Positions 34,350 to 42,583 are shown, counted from the stretch's first letter. The stretch is 64,000 bases of DNA from Fimisoma sp964619315 (GCA_964619315.1 CAZUEH010000003.1:46036-110035); one strand, 5' to 3'. A program made the numbers and translations. Notes: generated by a model not told the origin, from the sequence alone.

Positions 34350-34382
34350 AACCTTGAAATGTTAAAATTTCAAGGTTTTTTA
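34350..34382 (+). terminator. Terminator of tRNA-Lys
   Basis: Hairpin AACCTTGAAAT / ATTTCAAGGTT (34350-34377) followed by TTTTTTATTT. Confidence 0.88.
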
Positions 34383-34403
34383 TTTGTCATTTTTGCACTT
34401 GTT

Positions 34404-34634
34404 TTAGGTGCTAAAATTCCTCTTTTTCCTCTTTTGCCTGTAATAATAGTCAGGATCACAGACACCTTGCATATCATATATCTTGACATCCTTTACAAGG
34501 TCTTTTATACTAATCTCAAAAGGCGTCCTTTTAAATTGGTCCTCGCTTAATGCGGCTGCCGATATGGGCGTCTTTTTTATTGGTAAAATTTCCGCCCTAA
34601 GCACGTATAACACATTGGAGTTTGTTCTACTCAC
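34404..34634 (-). CDS. Small hypothetical ORF, intact member of a locally repeated coding family
   Basis: 76 codons from a GTG that overlaps the end of the lipoprotein gene by eight bases. Its middle (ILPIKKTPISAAALSEDQF) and the following FKRTPFEISIKDLVKDVKI have a diverged copy translated from 35524-35422 on the same strand (KKTPMSAAALRGSQFKRASF and so on), and its start (NSNVLYVLRAE) has another from 35374-35337 (NSNMLYALRVDA). Conservation in the same reading frame, with many third-position changes, suggests a real coding family. I do not recognise a domain. Alternatively it is itself a remnant. Confidence 0.4.
   Translation of the reverse strand: MSRTNSNVLYVLRAEILPIKKTPISAAALSEDQFKRTPFEISIKDLVKDVKIYDMQGVCDPDYYYRQKRKKRNFST
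34479..34581. repeat. Repeat copy A (core, 103 bp)
   Basis: Aligned by hand without gaps to 35422-35524 with 86 of 103 bases identical. It starts TATCTTGACA and contains TAATCTCAAAA and AATGCGGCTGCCGA, which are unchanged in both copies. It lies inside the ORF at 34404-34634. Confidence 0.85.
34591..34628. repeat. Repeat copy A' (end segment, 38 bp)
   Basis: Aligned by hand to 35337-35374 with 28 of 38 identical; nine of the ten differences are transitions. In copy A this segment directly continues the core, but in the second copy it lies on the other side of the core, as expected for a tandem array with internal deletions. Confidence 0.6.
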
Positions 34635-35190
34635 TTTTTATCCGTATATCTCTAATGTTCTCTTTAATAGTTCTTTGTGCAATGTCAGCAAAATTCATGC
34701 TTTCTTCATCTGCACTCAGCCTAACCACTCCATTGTTACAGCTTATGATACTCATATCCCCCGATGCTGTACCATCAGAAAGGAATACAATATATTCATT
34801 TACTTCTTTAAGTGCTTCATATCCCTCAATGTGTAAATATTGATTATTAATAATTGCTGCAGCTTCAATGAAGGACAGCTCCTCCGAAAATTCACCGGTA
34901 CTATCTTTATAGTATTCCACTACTTGACCTGTACGTTTTCCATAGAATCCACCCGTAGAGCCAGTTTCTGGATCCTTTATCGCAAAGCTGTTTTCCGTAC
35001 CGAGCGTATCCGTAACTTTTATTTTATCAATTATTTTAGAATGATCTACAAGTTCATCGTAATCAAATATCACATAGCTACCAGGCATAGCAATGTCCTC
35101 AATAACTGACTCCTTGTTTGTACATCCGGATAGAGATATTGACAAAACAACAACCAAAACTAATACAAGAATTGTCCTCTGCTTTTTCAT
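34627..35190 (-). CDS. Lipoprotein of unknown function
   Basis: 187 residues with a clear lipoprotein signal peptide (MKKQRTILVLVLVVVLSISL, lipobox LSGC, Cys23). The mature part is soluble and outward-facing. It contains SYVIFDYDELVDHSKIIDK, a Gly-rich turn TGSTGGFYGKRTG, and ends IRDIRIKSE. No domain is recognised. It is flanked on both sides by copies of the same repeated coding fragments and has GGAGGGCAAGG before its start. It may be an accessory or duplicated gene; the repeats suggest the neighbourhood has been reshaped by recombination. Confidence 0.7.
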   Translation of the reverse strand: MKKQRTILVLVLVVVLSISLSGCTNKESVIEDIAMPGSYVIFDYDELVDHSKIIDKIKVTDTLGTENSFAIKDPETGSTGGFYGKRTGQVVEYYKDSTGEFSEELSFIEAAAIINNQYLHIEGYEALKEVNEYIVFLSDGTASGDMSIISCNNGVVRLSADEESMNFADIAQRTIKENIRDIRIKSE

Positions 35191-35336
35191 AACCTTGCCC
35201 TCCTTTTTAATCGAAATACCTTTTTATATATCTTTGGATACTAATTGCCCATTTATACTTTAATTTTTCTTTATCCTTTGAATGCAACTAAATGCTTTCA
35301 TCTTTAAAATAACATAGTGTAATTTTTTGTCACGCA

Positions 35337-35374
35337 TCCACTCTAAGTGCATACAGCATATTAGAGTTTTTTCT
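35337..35374. repeat. Repeat copy B' (end segment, 38 bp)
   Basis: Diverged copy of 34591-34628; minus-strand translation NSNMLYALRVDA, then a stop codon. Confidence 0.6.
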
Positions 35375-35421
35375 TTCCTATCGGTAATTATTTAGAAGGC
35401 AACTTTCTTGTCAAACTCATG

Positions 35422-35524
35422 TATCTTGACACCTTTTATAAGATTTGTTACACTAATCTCAAAAGACGCCCTTTTAAATTGGGATCCGCGCAATGCGGCT
35501 GCCGACATGGGCGTCTTCTTTATT
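35422..35524. repeat. Repeat copy B (core, 103 bp)
   Basis: Ungapped copy of 34479-34581 at about 83% identity by hand count. In the coding frame of copy A it is open from a TGA just upstream to a TAA at about 35397 on the minus strand, so it has lost its start. Confidence 0.85.
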
Positions 35525-35578
35525 CAGATGCACTTTTTCTGTTTGTAAAAGGCTATCAAAGTGAGCCAAGGAGGTCAT

Positions 35579-36799
35579 ATGAGTTTGAAATATAACAACG
35601 TTTTTAGCAAAGGGTTATGTCGTGTTTGTCATGGGATTTTCAAAATAGGAATGGCAATAATCCCTTGGAAAACTCCAGAAACCCTGAGAGGTGCTGGTGC
35701 TTCTGCAAATCTTCCAGCAGTAATTAAGCTAAAGGACTATGGCAAAGTCCTTATTGTAACTGGAAAAAACGTAAGAGGCCACGGCCTTCTTGATAAAATG
35801 TTAGAGGCTATGGATAAGTGCGGGCTTTCATATGTAATCTATGACGGTTCTCAGCCAAACCCCACAGATATAAATGTAGAAAATGGCGTAACTTTGTTCA
35901 AGGAAAACGCTTGCGATTCAATCATCGCTTTTGGTGGCGGTTCTCCTATGGACTGCGCCAAAGCTATTGCTGCTATTGTTGTAAAAAAGGGCAAAACTAT
36001 AAATCAACTTCAAGGGCTTTTCAAAGTTCACAAGAAAACTCCCCCGATTTTTGCTGTTCCTACTACAGCCGGTACTGGTTCAGAAACCACTATCGCCGCT
36101 GTAATCACTGATGCTAAAACACATCGAAAGGCTTCTATCAATGATCCTTTCCTGATGCCTAAGGTTGCAGTGCTGGATCCGGAGCTTGCGATAGGTCTGC
36201 CTCCTGCGACTACAGCAACCACCGGTTTTGATGCTTTGTGCCACGCAGTGGAGTGCTATACCAACAACACTTATAACAGTAAGGTTGAAAAGGAATTTGC
36301 AGAAAAAGCTGTAAAGCTTATTTATGAAAATCTCTATACAGCTTACAGCAACGGTAGCGACATGGTAGCAAGACAAAACATGCAGGACGCTGCTTTCTAT
36401 GCGGGACGTGCATTTACGAGAGGATGCGTTGGATATGTCCATGCTATTGGTCATACTTTAAGCGGGCTTTATGGAACTCCTCATGGCCTTGCCATGTCAG
36501 TTATATTGCCTCACGTGATGAGACAGTTCGGAAAAGCCGCTCATGAAAGACTTGCAAGACTTGCAGAAGTCTGCGGCATGGATGGCAACAATGATGCAGA
36601 AAAAGCCGAACGCTTTATCTCATGGATTGAAGAGTCCAAAGCCAAGATGGATATTCCTGTAGGCTTTGATATGATCAAAGACGAGGACCTTCCACAAATT
36701 ATCCAATGGGCTATTAAGGAATCTAATCCTATATACCCGGTCCCAGTAGTTTGGGGAGAAAAAGAATTTAGACAGCTGCTAAACACTATCCGTGACTAA
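35579..36799 (+). CDS. Iron-containing alcohol dehydrogenase (group III)
   Basis: 406-residue NAD(P)-dependent dehydrogenase of the Fe-ADH family. The dinucleotide-binding motif is AFGGGSPMDCAKAIA. The metal-binding His region includes HAIGHTLSGLYGTPHG, with another in DALCHAVECY. Also present is AVPTTAGTGSETT, diagnostic of the family. The start at 35579 follows AAGGAGGT; the GTG at 35561 is upstream of that site. Substrate unknown; butanol- or diol-type alcohols are common. It lies directly downstream of the repeat array and is followed by a 57-residue membrane peptide gene. Confidence 0.9.
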   Translation: MSLKYNNVFSKGLCRVCHGIFKIGMAIIPWKTPETLRGAGASANLPAVIKLKDYGKVLIVTGKNVRGHGLLDKMLEAMDKCGLSYVIYDGSQPNPTDINVENGVTLFKENACDSIIAFGGGSPMDCAKAIAAIVVKKGKTINQLQGLFKVHKKTPPIFAVPTTAGTGSETTIAAVITDAKTHRKASINDPFLMPKVAVLDPELAIGLPPATTATTGFDALCHAVECYTNNTYNSKVEKEFAEKAVKLIYENLYTAYSNGSDMVARQNMQDAAFYAGRAFTRGCVGYVHAIGHTLSGLYGTPHGLAMSVILPHVMRQFGKAAHERLARLAEVCGMDGNNDAEKAERFISWIEESKAKMDIPVGFDMIKDEDLPQIIQWAIKESNPIYPVPVVWGEKEFRQLLNTIRD

Positions 36800-36839
36800 T
36801 CTTATTCATAAGTTGTATCAAAAATAACAGAGGTGGAAA

Positions 36840-37013
36840 ATGGAGAATAAAACAAAAACTAGAGTAATAATGCTACTCTCTATTAGCATTATATTTATAA
36901 TGTTTTTATTGTTTGAAGAAGAAATATTGAGCATCCCATATTATTTTAGAATAATTATTTATATTTTATACGGATTATCTGTTGGTGGTGTAGTAAAATT
37001 AGTGAACAAATAA
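36840..37013 (+). CDS. 57-residue hydrophobic membrane peptide
   Basis: Short ORF with a good ribosome site (AGAGGTGG, seven bases before ATG). MENKTKTRVIMLLSIS begins a first membrane helix (residues ~9-25); EEEILSIPYYF is the turn, and IIIYILYGLSVGGVVKL the second helix. It ends just before a strong bidirectional terminator. No family recognised. It follows the alcohol dehydrogenase by 40 bases and may be co-transcribed with it. Confidence 0.6.
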   Translation: MENKTKTRVIMLLSISIIFIMFLLFEEEILSIPYYFRIIIYILYGLSVGGVVKLVNK

Positions 37014-37018
37014 AAAAA

Positions 37019-37050
37019 GCTTCCTCCCGTTTTATGGGGGGAAGCGTTTT
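37019..37050. terminator. Bidirectional terminator before moaA
   Basis: Hairpin GCTTCCTCCC / GGGGGGAAGC (one mismatch) with seven A on the left and five T on the right; serves the convergent membrane peptide and moaA operons. Confidence 0.85.
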
Positions 37051-37052
37051 TC

Positions 37053-38030
37053 TTATCCGCCTATCTTATTCATCAAGTTCTTCTCTCCGTCTTCAACACT
37101 ATCCAGCAAGAACTCATGTTGCTTAGGTTTGAGAAATATAGCTGACTCGACAAGTTCCTTTAACTCTGCTTCAGAAGCATTGCCTCTTATTGCCTCTTTT
37201 AGATTGACTCCATCTGCATATTGCAAACAAGATTTTAATCTGCCATCTGCTGTAAGTCTAATTCTGTTACAGCTACCACAAAACTTATGAGAAATGGAAC
37301 TTATAAACCCTATCTTTCCTATAAAACCTTCAAGCTTATAATAAGTCGCTGGCCCATTTCCGAGTTTGCTCTCTACGGCATCTATGGTTCCAAATTCTGT
37401 AGTAAGCTTTTTCATGATGTCATCTTGATAATATCCTTTGAAGTTTTTTCCCATACCTATAGGCATCATCTCTATGAACCGCACATCTACATCTTTATCT
37501 CTTGCTAATGTCGCCAACGAGCAAATCTCATCTTGATTAAGTTCATTTATGTTTACTACGTTAATCTTTACTTTTAGGGCTGGATGATTTGCCGCCCTAT
37601 TTATAGAATCGAGCACCTTATCCAAAGCGTCAACTCCTGTCAGCATTTCATATCTTTTAGGATCTAATGTGTCTAAGCTTATATTGACACCGCTAAGTCC
37701 AGCTGCTACAAGTTCATCGAGGTATTCGCCAAGCAAAACTCCATTGGTAGTAAGCGTTACCTGTTCTATTCCCTCTACTTTTTTTATATCATTAATTAGT
37801 TCGGCTAAATCTCGCCTAACGAGAGGCTCGCCGCCAGTTATCTTTATATTCTTTATGCCTTTTTTGCAACAAATCTTGACGATTTGCAATATTTCATCAT
37901 AAGACAAAATTTCCTGGTGTCCTACAGACACGATTCCCTCTTCGGGCATGCAATATTTGCATCTAAGATTGCATCTATCAGTCACCGATATTCTCATGTA
38001 ATTTATTTCTCGGCCATATCGGTCTTTCAT
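37053..38030 (-). CDS. moaA: GTP 3',8-cyclase MoaA (radical SAM)
   Basis: First step of molybdenum cofactor synthesis, GTP to 3',8-cH2GTP. The radical SAM cluster ligands are C20, C24 and C27 in CNLRCKYCMPEEG. The second cluster in the C-terminal half is CGSCNRIRLTADGRLKSCL. The GG end (NKIGG) is the conserved C-terminal glycine pair. The 325-residue length is typical. It lies 10 bases after a TIM-barrel gene of unknown function. No other moa or molybdate transport genes are in the window. Confidence 0.94.
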   Translation of the reverse strand: MKDRYGREINYMRISVTDRCNLRCKYCMPEEGIVSVGHQEILSYDEILQIVKICCKKGIKNIKITGGEPLVRRDLAELINDIKKVEGIEQVTLTTNGVLLGEYLDELVAAGLSGVNISLDTLDPKRYEMLTGVDALDKVLDSINRAANHPALKVKINVVNINELNQDEICSLATLARDKDVDVRFIEMMPIGMGKNFKGYYQDDIMKKLTTEFGTIDAVESKLGNGPATYYKLEGFIGKIGFISSISHKFCGSCNRIRLTADGRLKSCLQYADGVNLKEAIRGNASEAELKELVESAIFLKPKQHEFLLDSVEDGEKNLMNKIGG

Positions 38031-38040
38031 ATTGTTTTAC

Positions 38041-38766
38041 CTAAAGTTTTTCCAGAATATCCAAGATGGTCATCTTGTCTTCTACAGCTTCGGAAGTATC
38101 TTCCTGCTCTCTATATTGTTCCATTACGCCAGCAAAGATTTCTGCCGTTGATGGTGGTGTATAACTTATGCAGTCTGCCCCTGCCTCTATGGTTTCCAAA
38201 ATCGTTTCGGCAGTAGGGCCTCCAGTGGCAATAATAGGCACTTTCGGAAATCTCTTTCTTATACTTCTCACTAATTCAGGTGTCTCATCTGCTGCTGAAA
38301 CATTCAATATTGAAACTCCTGCATCTAAGCGCTTTTGTATGTCAGTCGCGTCATTGACCACCGTCGCTATTACCGGGATATCTACAGAAGAGCAAACAAT
38401 TTTTATATTTTCATTGGATATAGGGGCATTAACTACCACACCCCAAGCTCCATCTGCTTCTGCATCTTTGGCAATAACTGCGCATCTCATTCCACGAGTC
38501 ATTCCTCCTCCAACTCCTGCAAATACAGGCATTGGTGCAATGTTTATTACTGCTTGTGAAATAACTTGTTGTGGTGTAAATGGATAAACTGCAAATACTG
38601 CGTCTGCATTGCAGCTTCTTATTATAGATATGTCTGTTGTGAAAATTACAGACTTGATTCTTCGTCCCATTATAACAAGACCCTTGGCCTTGTATATTTC
38701 TTTTGGTACTTCAATGTACTTTGATCTTAGCTTCCCCTCAACTCTTGGAATATCCTTTTTATCCAT
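38041..38766 (-). CDS. TIM-barrel (beta/alpha barrel) protein of unknown function
   Basis: 241 residues. The alternating beta/alpha pattern and a phosphate-binding-type end (IIATGGPTAETILETIEAGADCISYTPPS) indicate a ribulose-phosphate-binding-barrel-like fold. Other conserved-looking parts are PVFAGVGGGMTRGMRCAVIAKD and PVIATVVNDATDIQKRLDAGVSILNVSAADE. I know of no established activity for this type, annotated vaguely as a hydrolase in Clostridia. It lies between ylmH (25 bases) and moaA (10 bases), probably one operon. Confidence 0.7.
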   Translation of the reverse strand: MDKKDIPRVEGKLRSKYIEVPKEIYKAKGLVIMGRRIKSVIFTTDISIIRSCNADAVFAVYPFTPQQVISQAVINIAPMPVFAGVGGGMTRGMRCAVIAKDAEADGAWGVVVNAPISNENIKIVCSSVDIPVIATVVNDATDIQKRLDAGVSILNVSAADETPELVRSIRKRFPKVPIIATGGPTAETILETIEAGADCISYTPPSTAEIFAGVMEQYREQEDTSEAVEDKMTILDILEKL

Positions 38767-38791
38767 ACTTTCCCTCCATGTTTACAAGTCT

Positions 38792-39580
38792 TCAAATGTA
38801 TCTTTCAAAATTTGTATATATTTTGCCTTTTCGTGAAGTTCCGGAAGTTCCGTTATATACAGCCTTTCCTTTTCCACGAAGTACTATTTTCTCACCACCC
38901 TTGAGAAAATAATCAGGCTTTTTTGTTTCTACACTATCTACAAACACCAAACCTTTGGTGATGGCCTCTGTTGCAAGTTTTCTTGATAGGCCGAATACTG
39001 CGCCTACCACATTGTCAAGTCGTACTGATGACACTACTAATTTTAACTGTTCTATGTCCGCTTTGGCAACTACTAATTGTGCTATAGGCAAAATTTTAAC
39101 TGTAAGAGGTACTCTTCCAGCTTTAAAATAGTTTTCTGCCAAATACGGCGCAATCTCCTTGGCTACGAATATTTGGGCACCATCCTGCTGTACCATTATG
39201 TCTCCTGTTTTCTCTCTTTTGATTCCAAGCGATAACAATGAGCCTAAATAGTCAGAATGTTTTAAGGTTGCGCCTTTTTGCCCAACTTTTACATCCAGCA
39301 CCGCCAATGGACAATCTTCTGGGTTTTGAACAAAATGCTCAATAAGTTCCTCCTCAGTTGTCACTCCCAGGTAGTCTGGAGCAAACACTATCTGTTTGCG
39401 TTCTGCATCTTCGTACCCGCCATACAAAAAAACGCCATCCTTTGCATGGCCTCTCACGAAATGGTTTACAGCGGACTGCTGTGCTAAGTCTAAAAAGTCT
39501 GTAGTCACCATACTGTAAGAGGTTTGGAATTTTGCGTATCTATCTTCTATTAAGTTTAATAATAATTTATTTTCCATCAT
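38792..39580 (-). CDS. ylmH: YlmH family RNA-binding protein (S4 domain)
   Basis: 262 residues from the chosen start. The C-terminal S4 domain (RLDNVVGAVFGLSRKLATEAITKGLVFVDSVETKKPDYFLKGGEKIVLRGKG-type, residues ~185-250) follows a YlmH-type central domain (YLGSLLSLGIKREKTGDIMV). Known relatives act in ribosome-associated quality control or cell-division regulation. The ATG at 39580 is chosen because the first 27 residues of the longer form lack a ribosome site and family likeness. It is the first gene of the ylmH-TIM-moaA operon. Confidence 0.85.
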   Translation of the reverse strand: MMENKLLLNLIEDRYAKFQTSYSMVTTDFLDLAQQSAVNHFVRGHAKDGVFLYGGYEDAERKQIVFAPDYLGVTTEEELIEHFVQNPEDCPLAVLDVKVGQKGATLKHSDYLGSLLSLGIKREKTGDIMVQQDGAQIFVAKEIAPYLAENYFKAGRVPLTVKILPIAQLVVAKADIEQLKLVVSSVRLDNVVGAVFGLSRKLATEAITKGLVFVDSVETKKPDYFLKGGEKIVLRGKGKAVYNGTSGTSRKGKIYTNFERYI

Positions 39581-39676
39581 AATATAGTTTATTCCACCAA
39601 ATTGTGCTATACTGTTTTCGCTAAAAGCTTTATATATTTTACCACAAATGTATGGTAACATGAAAGGAGATTCGGA

Positions 39677-39931
39677 ATGTTCTACACATATACACCAAAA
39701 AATACTTGTTCGACTAAAATTGAATTTGAAATAGATAACGGTCTCGTTAAGAAAGTGCAGTTTGCAGGCGGCTGCAATGGTAACCTTAAGGCTGTTTCCT
39801 CATTAGTTGAAGGTCTGCCTTATGAAGAGGTTATACAAAAACTATCTGGAATAGAATGCGGATTCAGAGGAACTTCATGCTCCGACCAGCTTACTATCGC
39901 AATTAAAAACGCTGTAGAAAATAATGCTTAA
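39677..39931 (+). CDS. TIGR03905 family TSCPD-domain protein
   Basis: 84-residue protein with the TSCPD domain related to the C-terminal part of some ribonucleotide reductases. Four cysteines (C11, C33, C61, C68) in TCSTKIEF, GGCNGNLKAV and CGFRGTSCSDQL fit a small metal-binding or redox fold. The family has no proven function. AAAGGAGATTCGGA precedes the ATG. It diverges from ylmH and precedes a CDF transporter by 18 bases, so a metal-related role is possible; that is inference only. Confidence 0.85.
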   Translation: MFYTYTPKNTCSTKIEFEIDNGLVKKVQFAGGCNGNLKAVSSLVEGLPYEEVIQKLSGIECGFRGTSCSDQLTIAIKNAVENNA

Positions 39932-39949
39932 ACTCACAAAGGAAGTCAA

Positions 39950-41125
39950 ATGATAAATTTCTTAATCAGAAAACTTATAAAGAATCACGAGGATGTCAAA
40001 GACCCAAAAGTCAGAGACTCTTACGGAAAGATGGCCGGTATCGTAGGCATTATTTCCAACGGAGTTTTATGTGCAATGAAGATATTTATAGGTTTGATTT
40101 CTGGTAGTATCGCAATCGTTGCCGACGCCATCAATAATTTGGCTGACGCGTCTTCTTCCCTAATCACATTAGTGGGTTTCAAACTGGCTTCTATGCCAGA
40201 GGATGAAGAACATCCTTATGGGCATGCTCGCATAGAGTATCTTACGGGAATTGCGGTTTCTGTGATGATTATAATTGTTGGACTGGAACTGGCCAAAAGC
40301 TCTTTTGACAAGATTCTTAATCCGACGCCGCTAGAATTTTCTTGGATTGTGGTAGCTGTGCTTATCCTTTCCATAATAATCAAAATCTGGCAGGCTTTGT
40401 TCAATATTACTGCTGGCAAGAAAATTAATTCTCTAACCCTTATGGCTACAGGGGCAGATAGCAGAAATGACGTTATTTCCACTTCTGTTGTATTAGTTGG
40501 CGTATTGGTTGGGCACTTTTTCGACCTACAAATTGACGGATATCTCGGCATGGCCGTGGCATTGTTTATTCTTTGGTCCGGTATCGGGTTAGTAAAAGAA
40601 ACTATCAGTCCTTTGCTCGGGGAGGCTCCTGATCGTGAGTTAGTGGAACAGATTGAAAAGGTTGCTCATGAGTTTGACGGCGTTATCGGTATCCACGATT
40701 TAGTAGTTCACAATTATGGCCCCGGAAAGATCTTTGCATCCGCCCATATAGAGGTTGACTCTCAAGTCGATGTAATGATTAGCCACGACCTTATTGATAA
40801 TATAGAAAAGAAAATCATTAATGATTTTAATATACTTATGACGGTCCACATGGATCCCGTCGACCTACAGGACCCTAACCGTGAACCCCTTTCACTTCTT
40901 TTGGAAGATGCCATATGTAAAATCCCTGGAGCCCTTGGCTTCCATGATTTGCGTATAGTTCCCGGTTCAACTCATACTAATGTGATTTTCGATGTGGTTC
41001 TTTCCACCGAGTGCAAAGAACCGGAAGAGGCTTTGAGAAAAGCCCTCACTGCAAAGATTTCAGAATTTAATCCGAGCTTTTGTAGCGTAATCGAATTTGA
41101 TAGAAGTTATGTCAAAACAAACTAA
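39950..41125 (+). CDS. Cation diffusion facilitator (CDF) family metal transporter
   Basis: 391 residues: six membrane helices (residues ~25-215) and a cytoplasmic C-terminal domain. The metal-site helices contain VADAINNLADASSS (the HD-type D-x3-D) and ATGADSRNDVISTS. The loop EHPYGHARIEYLTG is typical. The C-terminal domain carries several His residues (IHDLVVHNYGPG, ISHDLIDN, VHMDPVD). It is expected to export divalent metal (Zn, Fe, Mn or Co) by proton antiport. The tail is longer than in FieF (about 300 residues), with a second repeat-like segment after residue 290. Confidence 0.9.
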   Translation: MINFLIRKLIKNHEDVKDPKVRDSYGKMAGIVGIISNGVLCAMKIFIGLISGSIAIVADAINNLADASSSLITLVGFKLASMPEDEEHPYGHARIEYLTGIAVSVMIIIVGLELAKSSFDKILNPTPLEFSWIVVAVLILSIIIKIWQALFNITAGKKINSLTLMATGADSRNDVISTSVVLVGVLVGHFFDLQIDGYLGMAVALFILWSGIGLVKETISPLLGEAPDRELVEQIEKVAHEFDGVIGIHDLVVHNYGPGKIFASAHIEVDSQVDVMISHDLIDNIEKKIINDFNILMTVHMDPVDLQDPNREPLSLLLEDAICKIPGALGFHDLRIVPGSTHTNVIFDVVLSTECKEPEEALRKALTAKISEFNPSFCSVIEFDRSYVKTN

Positions 41126-41140
41126 AATCTAAAAATAAGA

Positions 41141-41149
41141 TGTTATAAT
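41141..41149 (+). promoter_or_regulatory. Extended -10 promoter for nfeD-SPFH
   Basis: TGTTATAAT matches the extended -10 consensus, 29 bases before the nfeD start. The -35 region is weak. It suggests a transcript independent of the CDF gene. Confidence 0.45.
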
Positions 41150-41177
41150 AGGAAGTAATAGAGAAGAGGTGAATCTA

Positions 41178-41633
41178 TTGACTATTTTGGGAATTTCCTT
41201 CAATATGGTTGTATTTTGGTTAGTTCTAGCAGTGATCTTTTTAGTAATTGAAATTATTACTATCGGATTAACAACGATTTGGTTTGCTGCTGGATCCTTA
41301 GTGTCTTTAGTCCTTGCAATGTTTGATGTTCATGTGGGGATTCAATTTGTTGTATTTTTAGCAGTTTCATTCTGTTTGCTTCTGTTTACCCGCAAAATTT
41401 TCGTAGAAAAATTGAACACAGGTTCAGAGCGAACTAACTCCGATGCTCTAATTGGAGAAATCGGTCAGGTGACCACTACTATTAAGCCTTTAGAATTTGG
41501 ACAGGTTCACATTAAAGGGCAAGCGTGGTCTGCAATAAGTAAGACAGAAGAAATAATCGAAAAAGATCAGCATGTAAAAGTTATCGCTATCGAGGGTGTT
41601 AAACTTATCGTTGTACCCGAGAATGAAAAATAG
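41178..41633 (+). CDS. NfeD family membrane protein
   Basis: About 151 residues: three or four N-terminal membrane helices (VVFWLVLAVIFLVIEIITIG, LVSLVLAMFDVHVG) and a C-terminal OB-fold domain (LIGEIGQVTTTIKPLEFGQVHIKGQAW). NfeD proteins work with SPFH proteins, here the next gene. The start is probably the TTG at 41178, six bases after AGAGGTG; the GTG at 41169 overlaps that site. Confidence 0.88.
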   Translation: MTILGISFNMVVFWLVLAVIFLVIEIITIGLTTIWFAAGSLVSLVLAMFDVHVGIQFVVFLAVSFCLLLFTRKIFVEKLNTGSERTNSDALIGEIGQVTTTIKPLEFGQVHIKGQAWSAISKTEEIIEKDQHVKVIAIEGVKLIVVPENEK

Positions 41634-41648
41634 AAAGGATAGAAAGAT

Positions 41649-42539
41649 ATGTTTGAAGCTATAATTTTATGTCTAGTCGCTGCTTTATTTATTTGGCTCC
41701 TTGTATCCAACATTAGAGTAGTACCTCAGGCAAGAGCATACGTTGTTGAAAGATTAGGAGCTTACCATGCTACATGGCAGGTTGGCCTTCACTTCAAAAT
41801 TCCTCTAATCGATAAAATTTCAAGAAAGGTTTCCTTGAAGGAAAAGGTTATAGACTTTCCACCACAGCCCGTAATCACCAAGGATAACGTAACTATGGAA
41901 ATCGACACTGTAGTATATTTTCAGATTACAGATCCTAAACTTTATACTTATGGCGTTGAAAGCCCAATGGATGCTATTGAAAACCTTACTGCTACAACCC
42001 TTAGAAATATCATCGGTGAATTGGAACTAGATGAATCCCTTACAAGTAGAGAGCACATCAACACAAAAATTAGACTCGTTTTAGATGAAGCAACTGACCC
42101 ATGGGGAATCAAGATTAACCGTGTGGAAGTTAAGAATATTACTCCACCAAGAGATATCCAAGTTGCCATGGAAAAGCAGATGAGAGCGGAGCGTGAAAGA
42201 AGAGAATCTATCCTTATTGCAGAGGGCGAAAAGAAATCTCAGATTCTTATTGCAGAAGGTCAAAAGGAAGCTGCAATACTCCAAGCCGAAGCTAAGAAGC
42301 TACAATCCATCAAAGAAGCTGAAGGTGAATCACAAGCTATTCTAATGTTAAACCAAGCTACTGCAGATGGTATCAAGCTTATCAAAGAATCTGGTGCTGA
42401 CGATGCTGTTATCAAACTTAAGAGTTTGGAAGCATTTGCTAAGGCAGCTGACGGACAGGCTACCAAAATTATTATTCCTTCAGAAATCCAGGGTCTTGCT
42501 GGCCTTGCGACTTCCGTTAAGGAATTCATAAAAGAATAA
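41649..42539 (+). CDS. SPFH/Band 7 (stomatin-like) protein
   Basis: 296 residues: N-terminal hydrophobic segment (residues ~2-22), SPFH domain (RVVPQARAYVVERLGAY, VSLKEKVIDFPPQPVITKDN), then a long Ala/Glu/Lys helix (MEKQMRAERERRESILIAEG) and a C-terminal tail. It forms oligomeric membrane microdomain scaffolds, usually with a NfeD partner, encoded 15 bases upstream. ATG start at 41649 is after AGAAAGGATAGA. A hairpin terminator follows at 42551-42583. Confidence 0.92.
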   Translation: MFEAIILCLVAALFIWLLVSNIRVVPQARAYVVERLGAYHATWQVGLHFKIPLIDKISRKVSLKEKVIDFPPQPVITKDNVTMEIDTVVYFQITDPKLYTYGVESPMDAIENLTATTLRNIIGELELDESLTSREHINTKIRLVLDEATDPWGIKINRVEVKNITPPRDIQVAMEKQMRAERERRESILIAEGEKKSQILIAEGQKEAAILQAEAKKLQSIKEAEGESQAILMLNQATADGIKLIKESGADDAVIKLKSLEAFAKAADGQATKIIIPSEIQGLAGLATSVKEFIKE

Positions 42540-42550
42540 GTAATACAACA

Positions 42551-42583
42551 AAAAGAGCAAGGTACATTTACCCTTGCTCTTTT
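42551..42583 (+). terminator. Terminator after nfeD-SPFH
   Basis: Hairpin AAAAGAGCAAGG / CCTTGCTCTTTT with a ten-base loop, 12 bases after the SPFH stop. Confidence 0.85.

Larger units (their letters stand above)
35191..35578. other. Intergenic region of 388 bp with decayed coding fragments
   Basis: No intact gene. It holds the end-segment copy B' (35337-35374) and the core copy B (35422-35524). Their minus-strand translations (NSNMLYALRVDA then stop; KKTPMSAAALRGSQF ... VKIHEF then stop) are broken paralogues of the ORF at 34404-34634. The stretch 35191-35336 is AT-rich, and I see no other feature in it. Confidence 0.6.

Noticed and set aside
34331..35533. Phage or genomic-island attachment site at the tRNA-Lys 3' end, from AGATGCAC repeated at 35527-35534
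   Set aside because: Only eight bases match and no integrase or phage gene lies between; likely chance.
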